Notes under the pieces: model-generated | Seen by the model: only the letters and a program-made list of their open reading frames with translations | What the model was told of the DNA's origin: nothing | Databases searched by the model: none | Assembly (NCBI GenBank): GCA_965229335.1 | Contig: OZ245874.1 | Coordinates: 4,030,001 to 4,094,000 of the forward strand | Direction of reading: 5' to 3' | Length of the DNA stretch: 64,000 bases | Source: JAFKFH01 sp017307375 | GTDB taxonomy: Bacteria; Pseudomonadota; Alphaproteobacteria; Ferrovibrionales; Ferrovibrionaceae | Position numbers and translations under genes: made by a program | Shown here: positions 33,114-41,300 of the stretch, in pieces | How positions within the stretch are numbered: the first letter of the stretch is position 1 | Layout: the number at the start of each line of letters is the position of its first letter

Positions 33114-34721
33114 TTACATGCGGAACAGGCCGAAGCGGGTATCCCCGATCGGCGCGTTATGGGCGGCGGACAGGCCGAGGGCCAGCACCATGCGGGTGTC
33201 GGCGGGATCGATGACCCCGTCGTCCCACAGCCTGGCCGAGGCGTAATAGGGATGGGCCTGGCCCTCGAACTGGTCGCGGATCGGCGCCTTGAAGCCCTCC
33301 TCGTCCTCCTTCGACCAGGTCTTGCCCGCCGCCTCGATGTTGTCGCGGCGGACGGTGGCCAGAACGCTGGCCGCCTGCTCGCCGCCCATTACCGAAATGC
33401 GGGCATTCGGCCACATCCACAGCTGGCGCGGCCCGTAGGCGCGGCCGCACATGCCGTAATTGCCGGCACCGAACGACCCGCCGATGATCACCGTGAACTT
33501 CGGCACCGCGGCGGTCGCCACCGCGGTCACGAGCTTGGCGCCGTCCTTGGCGATGCCGCCGTTCTCGTATTTGCGGCCGACCATGAAGCCGGTGATGTTC
33601 TGCAGGAAGACAAGCGGGATGCGGCGCTGGGCGCAGAGTTCGATGAAATGCGCGCCCTTGACCGCGGATTCCGAAAACAGGATGCCGTTATTGGCAATGA
33701 TGCCGACGGGATAGCCGAAAATATGCGCAAACCCGCAGACCAGGGTCGGGCCGTAGAGCTTCTTGAACTCGTCGAATTCCGAGCCGTCCACGATACGGGC
33801 GATGACCTCGCGCACGTCATAGGGGATGCGCGTCTCGCGCGGGATCACGCCGTGCAGCTCGCGCGGATCGTAGAGCGGATCGCGGGGCGGGCGCGTGTCG
33901 CCCTGCGCCACCTTCCGCCGGTTGAGGCCGGCGACGATCCGGCGGGCGATGCCCAGCGCGTGGCTGTCGTTCAGCGCATAGTGGTCGGTGACGCCGGAAA
34001 TGCGGCTATGCACGTCGGCACCGCCGAGATCCTCGGCCGAGACGACCTCGCCCGTCGCGGCCTTCACCAGCGGCGGACCGCCCAGGAAGATGGTGCCCTG
34101 GTTGCGGACGATGATGCTCTCGTCCGACATGGCCGGCACGTAGGCGCCGCCGGCGGTGCAAGACCCCATGACGACCGCGATCTGGGGAATTCCCTGGGCC
34201 GACATGTTGGCCTGGTTGAAGAAGATGCGGCCGAAATGGTCGCGATCGGGAAAGACCTCGTCCTGGTTGGGCAGGTTGGCGCCGCCGGAATCGACGAGAT
34301 AGACGCAGGGCAGGTTGTTCTCGCGGGCGATCTCCTGGGCGCGGACGTGCTTCTTGACAGTCAGCGGATAATAGGTGCCGCCCTTGACCGTCGCATCGTT
34401 GCAGACGATGACGCATTCGCGGCCGGACACCCGGCCGATGCCGGTCAGGATGCCGGCGGCCGGGATCTCCTCGCCATAGACGCCGTGGGCGGCGAGCTGG
34501 CTGAATTCGAGGAACGGCGAGCCGGGATCGAGCAGCGTGCGGATGCGGTCGCGCGGCAGCAACTTGCCGCGCGACAGGTGGCGGTCGCGGGCCTTCGCGC
34601 CCCCGCCTTCCTTGATGCGCGCGACGACCTGCGCCAGATCTTCGACCAGTTCGCCCATGCGGGCGGCATTGTCCTTGAAGGCGTCGCCGCGCGGATCGAT
34701 CGCGCTTCGCAGGGCGGTCAT
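33114..34721 (-). CDS. liuB: methylcrotonyl-CoA carboxylase beta subunit (carboxyltransferase)
   Basis: A 535-residue carboxyltransferase with two crotonase-like halves: 'YLVDSGGANLPNQDEVFPD' and 'VVMGSCTAGGAYVPAMSDE' in the N-half, 'FLQNITGFMVGRKYENGGIAKDGAK' and 'GGSFGAGNYGMCGRAYGPRQLWMWPNA' in the C-half, both highly characteristic of MCC beta. It is the first gene of the operon liuB-liuC-liuD-liuE-hydrolase. No isovaleryl-CoA dehydrogenase or regulator is attached. Confidence 0.95.
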   Translation of the reverse strand: MTALRSAIDPRGDAFKDNAARMGELVEDLAQVVARIKEGGGAKARDRHLSRGKLLPRDRIRTLLDPGSPFLEFSQLAAHGVYGEEIPAAGILTGIGRVSGRECVIVCNDATVKGGTYYPLTVKKHVRAQEIARENNLPCVYLVDSGGANLPNQDEVFPDRDHFGRIFFNQANMSAQGIPQIAVVMGSCTAGGAYVPAMSDESIIVRNQGTIFLGGPPLVKAATGEVVSAEDLGGADVHSRISGVTDHYALNDSHALGIARRIVAGLNRRKVAQGDTRPPRDPLYDPRELHGVIPRETRIPYDVREVIARIVDGSEFDEFKKLYGPTLVCGFAHIFGYPVGIIANNGILFSESAVKGAHFIELCAQRRIPLVFLQNITGFMVGRKYENGGIAKDGAKLVTAVATAAVPKFTVIIGGSFGAGNYGMCGRAYGPRQLWMWPNARISVMGGEQAASVLATVRRDNIEAAGKTWSKEDEEGFKAPIRDQFEGQAHPYYASARLWDDGVIDPADTRMVLALGLSAAHNAPIGDTRFGLFRM

Positions 34722-34879
34722 GCCGCCCGCCTTCCGGCGCCGGTACGGTTCATCCGTCTTCTCCCGTCTACTGTCAGACCCTTGGCCGGGCTCAAGCCTA
34801 GCCCGCCTCAGGCCCGGACAGTATGGGATTAGAACACATCGGGAAAATGATTTCGTCTCATGGAGTCGATAGAGAACGT

Positions 34880-36349
34880 CTATGACGATGCGGTTGCCGG
34901 CAGGCGAAGGGTAAAGGTCGACCCGGCGCCCAGCGCGCTGGTCACCGTCAGCGTGCCCCCATGCAGTTCGGCGATATACCGGGCCAGGGTCAGGCCGATG
35001 CCGGTACCGGCGATGCCGCCGACATTCCTGGCCCGGAAGAAACGGTCGAAGATCTGATCCTGGTCTTCCGCCGCGATCCCGACCCCCTGGTCGGTGACGG
35101 CGATCTCGACATGATCGCCGTCGGCCCGCCCCGCCACGGCAACGGGCAGATGCCGTGGCGAGTATTTCACCGCGTTCGACAAAAGATTACCGATCACCTG
35201 GTCGATCAGAGCGGCGTCGCAGTCGACCATATCGGGCAAGCCCTGCAGCGCGACGGTAAACGATCGGGCCGGGTGCAGTTCACGCACCCGTTCGCAGGCA
35301 TCCTCGACCAGACGCGCCAGGGCGCAAGGGGCCGGCTTCAGCGCGATTACACCGGCCTCGGCACTGGCGGCGCCCAGCATGACCTCGATCAACTGGACCA
35401 TGCGGGAAACGGTGCTCCGGATGCGGTCCAGCCGCTGGCGCTGCTCGGCGGGCGGGGCGACCATCGTCCCGCGCGGCATCAGCAGCTGGGCGTTGGCGTC
35501 GATGATCGCCAGCGGCGTGCGGAACTGGTGCGAGGCCATCGACACGAAACCGCGTTGCAGTAGCGCCATCTCGCGCTCATGACGCAAGCGGTCCTCGAGC
35601 TGGCGATAGTCGGTGATATCGGTCGAGGAGATCGCCAGGCCGCCATCGAAGCGGCGACTTTCCTCGATCACCAGCCAGCGGCCATCGCGCCGCCGGACGA
35701 TCATCGGTTCGGCCAGTACGTCAACGATCGGCCAGGGTCGTTCGGCCAACCTGCGAACGGCGGCGGCATCCTCGGGGTCGAGCAAGAAATCCGCCACGAT
35801 ACGGGCGTGACTCGCATAATCCGGATTGGCCCGGATCGCCTCGGCCAAACCGGGAAAAAGGTCACCGACCCGCTGGCTGGCACGCACGAAGATGCCACGA
35901 GCGTCATAGTGCGAGACCCCGGAGCGGCCGCCGTCGAGCGGTTGCCGCGAGCCCGAATCAGTCTGGTCCTGCCAGGTCTTCAGGCACGATCCGTCGGCGA
36001 AACGGCGGATCCGTGAAACCAGCTGTCGGCCATCAAGGCGCTGGAATACCGAAGAGGCCGCTTGTGTGCGATGACGCTGCAGCGCCTCGGCGACGATAAG
36101 CTCCAGATCATCGACCGTCGCCACGGTCGAGTTATGCCGGAAGTAGCGCCGGAGGTTGTCGACATAATGTTCGCCGACCCGCGCCTCGCCGCGGTGCTCG
36201 GGGAAGAAGTCGAGGTAGGTGGCATTCCAGCCGCCCAAGCGCTCAGCGTCGTCGATGAATGCCGCGGCGATGCCGAGATGGTCGAGCAAGGCCCCCGGCC
36301 CGCCCAGACCGGGCCGCAGCAGATCCGGATCCGGCGGCGCGGCGCTCAT
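34880..36349 (-). CDS. PAS-containing sensor histidine kinase
   Basis: A 489-residue soluble kinase with no clear membrane segment. Two PAS-like regions (about 20-125 and 135-255) precede the dimerisation helix with the phosphoacceptor in 'MASHQFRTPLAII' (near 285) and a HATPase with N-box 'IGNLLSNAVKYSP', 'DQGVGIAAEDQDQIFDRFFR' and 'GTGIGLTLARYIAELHGG'. It starts 2 bp after the response regulator stop and is co-transcribed with it. Signal unknown; likely cytoplasmic. Confidence 0.92.
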   Translation of the reverse strand: MSAAPPDPDLLRPGLGGPGALLDHLGIAAAFIDDAERLGGWNATYLDFFPEHRGEARVGEHYVDNLRRYFRHNSTVATVDDLELIVAEALQRHRTQAASSVFQRLDGRQLVSRIRRFADGSCLKTWQDQTDSGSRQPLDGGRSGVSHYDARGIFVRASQRVGDLFPGLAEAIRANPDYASHARIVADFLLDPEDAAAVRRLAERPWPIVDVLAEPMIVRRRDGRWLVIEESRRFDGGLAISSTDITDYRQLEDRLRHEREMALLQRGFVSMASHQFRTPLAIIDANAQLLMPRGTMVAPPAEQRQRLDRIRSTVSRMVQLIEVMLGAASAEAGVIALKPAPCALARLVEDACERVRELHPARSFTVALQGLPDMVDCDAALIDQVIGNLLSNAVKYSPRHLPVAVAGRADGDHVEIAVTDQGVGIAAEDQDQIFDRFFRARNVGGIAGTGIGLTLARYIAELHGGTLTVTSALGAGSTFTLRLPATASS

Positions 36350-36351
36350 GT

Positions 36352-37428
36352 TCAGCCGGGCGATGGCGCAGCCGGGTCGAGACTACCGGCGGCGGCGAGC
36401 AGTCGGGCCACCAACTCGACCTGTCTGGCCGTATCGGTCTTGCGGAAGAGGCTGCGCAGGTGATGGTGGACAGTGTTGCGGCTTATCTTCATCCCCGAGG
36501 CGATCTCGTCGACCGACAGGCCTACCGCCAAGTCGACGGCGATCCTGGCTTCGGCCTGGGTGAAGTCGAACAGGGTCATCATCGCAGCCCCCGAAGGCCG
36601 CCGCGGCATTTCCGGATCGCAGATGAAAATCGCGGCAATCGCGCCGTAGTCCGGGTCGAGGTCGAGGCCGGCTTCGAGCCGGCAACCGCGCAACAGATAG
36701 GGTGCGCGCAGCGATGGTCGCTTCACCCCGACATGGCGGCTGGTCGCCCGGGCATCGCCGTCCAACACCGCCGCGAGCAACAGGCGCAGCCGCGCGCCAT
36801 CCTGGGCCCGATCCGCCGCGAGCCGCCCCTGACGCAGCATCAGGCCGTCGTCGGTCAGCAGGATGCGGCGAGCGATGCGGTTTACGAAGATCACCATGCC
36901 GGCGCGGTTCAGCAGCAGCACGCCGTCGGAAAGATGGTTAAGCACATCGGCCGACGAGACCAGCGACAGCCGCGAGCGTTCCGACAGCGCGCTCAGCATC
37001 TCGGCGCGTTCGCGCTGTCGTTCGTCAACGAATGTCTGATCCCAGCGGCGGGCCTGCGCCAACCGTTGGTCGACCGTGGCGACCAGCAGTTCCAGGTCGA
37101 CCGGCTTGGTCAGGTAGTCGTCGGCCCCAAGCCGGCGCCCGGCCACCATGCTGTCATGATCGCTGAGCGCGGTGAGGAACAGGAAAGGCATGCGGGCGAG
37201 GTCGGGTAGGTCGGCACGCACGCGGCGCAGGACATCTTCACCCGACAAGCCGGGCATGCTTATGTCGCACAATACGACATCGGGGCTCAGCCGGCCGATC
37301 TCGGCCAGGCCCTGATCGCCGTCCTCGGCTTCGGCCACGTCGTATCCCGCCCGCGCGAGCCCGGTGGCGATCGCCGACCGCAGATCCCATTCGTCGTCGA
37401 TGATCAGGATCAGGGCCACATTGGACAC
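36352..37428 (-). CDS. response regulator with receiver, PAS-like and LuxR-type HTH domains
   Basis: A 358-residue protein: receiver domain with 'IIDDEWDLRSAI', phospho-Asp in 'VVLCDISMPGLSGEDV', Thr in 'FLFLTALSDHDS' and Lys in 'DDYLTKPVDLELL'; a middle PAS-like region (150-260); and a C-terminal LuxR-type helix-turn-helix ('LFDFTQAEARIAVDLAVGLSVDEIA' then 'KISRNTVHHHLRSLFRKT'). It is the first gene of the unit with the kinase at 34880. Confidence 0.92.
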   Translation of the reverse strand: MSNVALILIIDDEWDLRSAIATGLARAGYDVAEAEDGDQGLAEIGRLSPDVVLCDISMPGLSGEDVLRRVRADLPDLARMPFLFLTALSDHDSMVAGRRLGADDYLTKPVDLELLVATVDQRLAQARRWDQTFVDERQRERAEMLSALSERSRLSLVSSADVLNHLSDGVLLLNRAGMVIFVNRIARRILLTDDGLMLRQGRLAADRAQDGARLRLLLAAVLDGDARATSRHVGVKRPSLRAPYLLRGCRLEAGLDLDPDYGAIAAIFICDPEMPRRPSGAAMMTLFDFTQAEARIAVDLAVGLSVDEIASGMKISRNTVHHHLRSLFRKTDTARQVELVARLLAAAGSLDPAAPSPG

Positions 37429-37716
37429 TCGTCTCAGTTAGATCGTTCTGGTTTTAAACGCCCAGAAAAGTGCACTCAAGCGATGGTTTTCATTTGGACG
37501 CACTTTCGGCGAATACATCGATAAATACAATCAAAAGTAGATATAGTTTTCTTCGAATTCACTACAGAGCCATGCGAGGCCGGTTTCCCGGCGGTGACCG
37601 ACTATCGCCTGCGTCGGTCAACGAAACGGCTTGCTGCGGAGTCGGGCGTCCTTCCGGGCAATGCCGCTCAAGGCGCAGGGGCGTCACCGATGACACTCTG
37701 GGAAGGGAATAGGAAC
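37429..37716. promoter_or_regulatory. AT-rich divergent region upstream of the MACPF-like gene
   Basis: These 288 bp lie between the response regulator (minus) and the MACPF-like gene (plus). The part 37480-37565 is clearly AT-richer than the surrounding genes (for example ATACATCGATAAATAC near 37511). Longer in-frame starts for the MACPF-like gene exist within it (GTG at 37594, ATG at 37690). No palindromic operator was identified. Confidence 0.4.
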
Positions 37717-39414
37717 ATGGGCGAATCTCGTCGCGAGACGGAAAACGACGAAACCACTGATGAGACGACGGGGAGCGACCGGGAGCACGACGTGCCGTCG
37801 GGAGACGGCGACGAAGCGCCCCAGCAACCCGACACCGGGCCGGACGATGGGGATGGCGATCAATCCGCCGCGAGCGGTGCCGAAGGCACGCTCGACAAGG
37901 TCACGAAGAGGCCCTCGGACAAGCTTGGCGGCCCTAGCCAAGCCCGCCTGTCACTCAAGGACCATGGCGAAACCGTCTCGGACGGCCTCGGCGGCAAGGA
38001 CACGGCCCAGTTCAAGCCGGCCGAGATGGCTGAGGTCGTGGCAAAGGGTAAGGAGGGCAGGATCTTCCCTGTCACCCTAGGTTGCGACACCGACGGAACC
38101 GTCAAGGCCCGTTCGCTGGTGGCAAAGCTGAGGCCCGATGCGGAGGAAGAGAGCGTCGAGGCGTCCCGCATGATGGAATCGTCACGCCGCGTCGAGGTCT
38201 ACGAGGAAGAGAGGCTGCGCGACATCCACGACTCCTCCTCCTTCAATCTGCTCGCCTCCACAAGCCTCGGCGCAACCCTGAAGAAGGTCGACGTCTTCGC
38301 CGAGCAGGCCGCATCCTTCGGTTCCCGTAAGGAGGCACGAACCGAGAAGTCGAAGCGGGAACTGTTCGTGTCGGCCGTGTGGGAATGCCGGAAGGCGACG
38401 ATCGCCGTGCCGGAAAGGGAGATCGTGATTGCCGAGGATGCTGAAAACCGTATCCGCCGGGTGCTCGCCGACAATCCGAACCTGCGAAACATCGATCTCC
38501 TGGAACACGACGTATTTTTGACATACGGCATCCTGGTGCCGCTGCGCTACGTGCTCGGCGGACGCTATCGCAAGAAGGATCAGGTCAATAGCAACCAGAG
38601 CCTTTCGGCGGCGCGATCCGGTTTCGACGCCGGCTTTGCGCGCCACCTCAAGGTTTCCATTCCCAAGGCCGGGATCGAGGCAGGCTCTCGGATGGGGGCC
38701 GGCGGCGGATCGGAGCAGGGTAGCCATGATGAAATCGCGATCACGTGGACGTTCGGCCACGCCGACACCGAGGGCGGCGCCCCGGCGGTCGACGGGAAAA
38801 TGGCCGACTGGGTAGAGTCGCTGGACGACGTGGCGGCCCTGGCAGTGATCGGCTACGAGGACGTGCGGCCGATCTGGCACTTTTTCAGCGACGACTTGAG
38901 GGAAGCGTTCGAAAGGCGGCTGGACATGAAGGTCCTGCGCGAACACTACTCCAAGCTCGCGGAAGACGGCAAACGACGGCGGATCATCGCCAATGCCCTG
39001 GCCGCGGTTCGGAAAGTATTCCCCGGGCAGGGAACCTACCTGCCGGCGTCGGAACGCACGACCCTGGGCGTGCATCCCGACGACATGCCGGGCGTCGCCG
39101 TGCTGAAGCACGACAAGACGCACACGAAAAGGTGGTCGTCGGTGCCATTCGAGTGCGAGGACGAAACCGTGACGATCACGGCGGATCGTGGCCACGTTAT
39201 CACCTATGTCGATGTGGCGATGAAGCACGACGGCGGCGACCACTACGAGTTCACCAAGGGAGGCATCCTGGACGACAGACTCGACATGTACATGGTGTCC
39301 AGGCAGAACAAAGGCTACGGCTGGCATGTCAAGGTCTACCAAACGAAACGGGAGCACATCACGGAGGACCCTCGCGTCTTCTTCACCGCGCTCTTGTCTC
39401 GCGCACTGAGCTGA
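37717..39414 (+). CDS. MACPF/perforin-like domain protein
   Basis: A 565-residue protein from ATG 37717 (AGGA just upstream; longer starts at 37690 and 37594 are possible). The first 100 residues are acidic and probably disordered. The central part resembles the membrane-attack-complex/perforin fold: the signature helix 'HDVFLTYGILVPLRYVLGGRY' region (residues 264-284) parallels the family's FGTHY-x-LGG motif, followed by a Gly-rich bend ('GSRMGAGGGSEQGS') and 'WVESLDDVAALAVIGYEDVRPIW' with a helix 'LREAFERRLD', the usual end of the domain. A beta-rich C-terminal domain (about 420-565) may bind a target. No signal peptide is visible. The usual Thr-His of the signature is replaced. Possible pore former paired with the next gene. 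Confidence 0.6.
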   Translation: MGESRRETENDETTDETTGSDREHDVPSGDGDEAPQQPDTGPDDGDGDQSAASGAEGTLDKVTKRPSDKLGGPSQARLSLKDHGETVSDGLGGKDTAQFKPAEMAEVVAKGKEGRIFPVTLGCDTDGTVKARSLVAKLRPDAEEESVEASRMMESSRRVEVYEEERLRDIHDSSSFNLLASTSLGATLKKVDVFAEQAASFGSRKEARTEKSKRELFVSAVWECRKATIAVPEREIVIAEDAENRIRRVLADNPNLRNIDLLEHDVFLTYGILVPLRYVLGGRYRKKDQVNSNQSLSAARSGFDAGFARHLKVSIPKAGIEAGSRMGAGGGSEQGSHDEIAITWTFGHADTEGGAPAVDGKMADWVESLDDVAALAVIGYEDVRPIWHFFSDDLREAFERRLDMKVLREHYSKLAEDGKRRRIIANALAAVRKVFPGQGTYLPASERTTLGVHPDDMPGVAVLKHDKTHTKRWSSVPFECEDETVTITADRGHVITYVDVAMKHDGGDHYEFTKGGILDDRLDMYMVSRQNKGYGWHVKVYQTKREHITEDPRVFFTALLSRALS

Positions 39415-39427
39415 GGGTGTTCCACCG

Positions 39428-39976
39428 ATGATCAATCGAAAATGGAGCGTCGACATGCCCCACGGATTCGTCGGCCTGGCCTTGGCAGCGGCGATAGCCT
39501 GCGTCCCGGCGGTGACGTTGGCCGCGGCGAACTGCGAGCCACCTCGGAACAACAGATGGACCGAGTGGCTGCGCCTGCAGGACAGCGTTGGCGGGCATGC
39601 GCTCAAATGCCACGTGGGCAAGACCCCGGGAAACCTGGCCGGACGGATCAGCAACCGCGGCGGGCATCGCGGCGACACCTGCCAACAGGTTGCCACTGCC
39701 AGTTCGTTCACGAACGTCCCGGCATTTGCCCGGTCAGTCGCGGAGAAGCTCCGGGCCAACTGGCGGACCGTGGCAGATGGGAGACGGGAACTGGTGCTAC
39801 GGGGCGGCGGGACGGAGGCGATCGGCGTCGTCGTTTCCGAGACCAACCCGGGTCGCGGCTGGTCGAGATGCGCCAACGCCCGGGGATATTTCTGCAAACC
39901 CGCCAAGAATTGGACGATAGTACTCAGGAACGATGGCCCCGGCCAATGCCATCTCCACACCGCATACCCCGACTGA
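39428..39976 (+). CDS. secreted RNase A-like protein (CdiA-CT RNase A-type domain)
   Basis: A 182-residue protein with a signal peptide (hydrophobic residues 14-34, ending 'TLAAA') and a domain matching the bacterial CdiA-CT RNase A fold: 'GGHALKCHVGKT' (His57, His62), 'LAGRIS' (Arg73), 'TASSF', 'IGVVVSETNPGRGW' and the ending 'LHTAYP' (Thr178, Tyr180). His, Arg, Thr and Tyr form the active site reported for the Yersinia kristensenii CDI toxin of this family. Six Cys after the signal may form disulfides. It starts 13 bp after the MACPF-like gene. An internal ATG at 39455 has a better ribosome binding site. No immunity gene was recognised. Confidence 0.72.
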   Translation: MINRKWSVDMPHGFVGLALAAAIACVPAVTLAAANCEPPRNNRWTEWLRLQDSVGGHALKCHVGKTPGNLAGRISNRGGHRGDTCQQVATASSFTNVPAFARSVAEKLRANWRTVADGRRELVLRGGGTEAIGVVVSETNPGRGWSRCANARGYFCKPAKNWTIVLRNDGPGQCHLHTAYPD

Positions 39977-40010
39977 ACCGGGCCGCGTCGAGCAACTCGG
40001 GCATGACAAG

Positions 40011-40034
40011 GGGGCGGGCGGCAGCGCCCGCCCC
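40011..40034 (+). terminator. hairpin downstream of the RNase A-like gene
   Basis: A perfect 10-bp inverted repeat GGGGCGGGCG / CGCCCGCCCC with a GCAG loop lies 35 bp past the stop. It lacks a T-run, so it may be a weak terminator or transcript-end stabiliser. It closes the MACPF-RNase unit. Confidence 0.55.
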
Positions 40035-40124
40035 TGCCCCCTCTCCCGGACGGACGCCGTTCGATTGAGATGGTTCGTCAGCTTATTGAGACGCATGGCA
40101 TGGTTTCCCCGGCGCCGCGGCTGC

Positions 40125-40130
40125 TATAAT
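40125..40130 (+). promoter_or_regulatory. extended -10 promoter (TGC-TATAAT) abutting a start codon
   Basis: A consensus TATAAT preceded by TGC (extended -10) ends 6 bases before the ATG at 40137. Transcription would begin at or next to the A of that ATG, giving a leaderless mRNA. No Shine-Dalgarno sequence is present. Confidence 0.55.
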
Positions 40131-40136
40131 TCAGCC

Positions 40137-41231
40137 ATGCTTCGTCTTGTTGCCTTGCTTGCTGCCCTTCTCGCCTGCGCCACGACAGTCGAGGCGCGCC
40201 AGCCGATATTCTCGTTGAGCGTGGTATCGCCCAACGGCGACAGCACGGCTTATTCCGTCGCCATCGCGCCGCTCGGGCGCAGCTGCGGGCCATTGGACAT
40301 GGCGGGTTATCGCTGCCTCTACCCGGTGGATGCCGGCCAACAGCTGACGCTGACGGTCGCGCTCGCACCCGGATACTCGGTCACGCAATGGAGCGGCCTG
40401 TGCAGCGGGAGCGGTCTGACGGCGGTAGCGACAATACCGGCCGACGCCGTGTCGGGGTGCGGCCTCGCCTTGGCGTACGATGCCAAGCTTGCCGTCAACG
40501 GCTGGTGGTGGGTGCCGGACGAACCGGGGCGGGGCTACAGCCTGGCCCTGAACGACCAGGGCCGCATCTTCATTGCCGCCTACGGTTACGATGAAACCGG
40601 CGCTCCCCATTGGCGATCAGGCACGCTCAGCCGTGCGGATTCCGGGACCACCCTGACCGTCTACCGCGGGACGATCGCCGAGCATCGCGCAGGAGGTACG
40701 CTGTTCGGCGGCGAAGCGGGCAACGTGGCACGTACCGGCAGGCAGTGGGCAGCGACTTTTGCCATTCCCAGCCGGGGCGGCCTCGTCTCGTTCTTGTCGC
40801 TGGCCGACAACGTCGACGGCACCATCGTCACCAAGCGCATCCAGCGGTACCCGATCGGAGGGCCGGCCGTCTCGCCGGCACCTGCCAATGCCGCGGCGAC
40901 CGGATGGTACTATGACGCGACCCAGCCGGGAGTCGGCTATTTCGTCGAGCAGCAGGGCGGTCAGGCGTTCCTTTCGGCTTTTGCCTATGACAGCGCCGGC
41001 GCACCGGTCTGGTATGTAATGGGTGCCCCGCCCGTCCCGACCGGGGATGGCTATCTGATGGAGGCGGAGGTCAACGCCTATCGCGGCGGCTCGCCCTTCA
41101 GTGCGGCCCCACCGCTGGCGACCGCCTCGCCCGTCCCGGCGGGGCAGGTCAGTGCCAGGCTGGGCAAATCAGGCGTGTGGCTGCGTCTTTCGAACGGTCG
41201 AACGATTCCGCTGGCCCCGTTCGCCTGGTAG
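40137..41231 (+). CDS. secreted repeat protein of unknown function
   Basis: A 364-residue protein with a signal peptide (MLRLVALLAALLACATTVEA). An N-terminal region with four Cys ('CGPLDMAGYRCLY', 'LCSGSG', 'GCGLAL') resembles InlB B-repeat-like modules. Two copies of a Trp-rich beta repeat follow: 'GWWWVPDEPGRGYSLAL' with 'AAYGYDETGAPHW', and 'GWYYDATQPGVGYFVEQQ' with 'SAFAYDSAGAPVW'. This repeat recurs in uncharacterised secreted proteobacterial proteins. The ATG at 40137 is chosen for the signal peptide and the promoter placed against it. A link to the upstream toxin-like genes is possible but unproven. Confidence 0.75.
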   Translation: MLRLVALLAALLACATTVEARQPIFSLSVVSPNGDSTAYSVAIAPLGRSCGPLDMAGYRCLYPVDAGQQLTLTVALAPGYSVTQWSGLCSGSGLTAVATIPADAVSGCGLALAYDAKLAVNGWWWVPDEPGRGYSLALNDQGRIFIAAYGYDETGAPHWRSGTLSRADSGTTLTVYRGTIAEHRAGGTLFGGEAGNVARTGRQWAATFAIPSRGGLVSFLSLADNVDGTIVTKRIQRYPIGGPAVSPAPANAAATGWYYDATQPGVGYFVEQQGGQAFLSAFAYDSAGAPVWYVMGAPPVPTGDGYLMEAEVNAYRGGSPFSAAPPLATASPVPAGQVSARLGKSGVWLRLSNGRTIPLAPFAW

Positions 41232-41300
41232 GTGGGCGGAACAAAGGTTCGGCCCGGGCGTCGTTTCCGGATTGCATCCCGCGGCAGACCGGAGACCCCG

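Noticed and set aside
30934..34832. Long plus-strand frames opposite the MCC subunits and hydratase
   Set aside because: Antisense shadows of conserved leucine-degradation enzymes.
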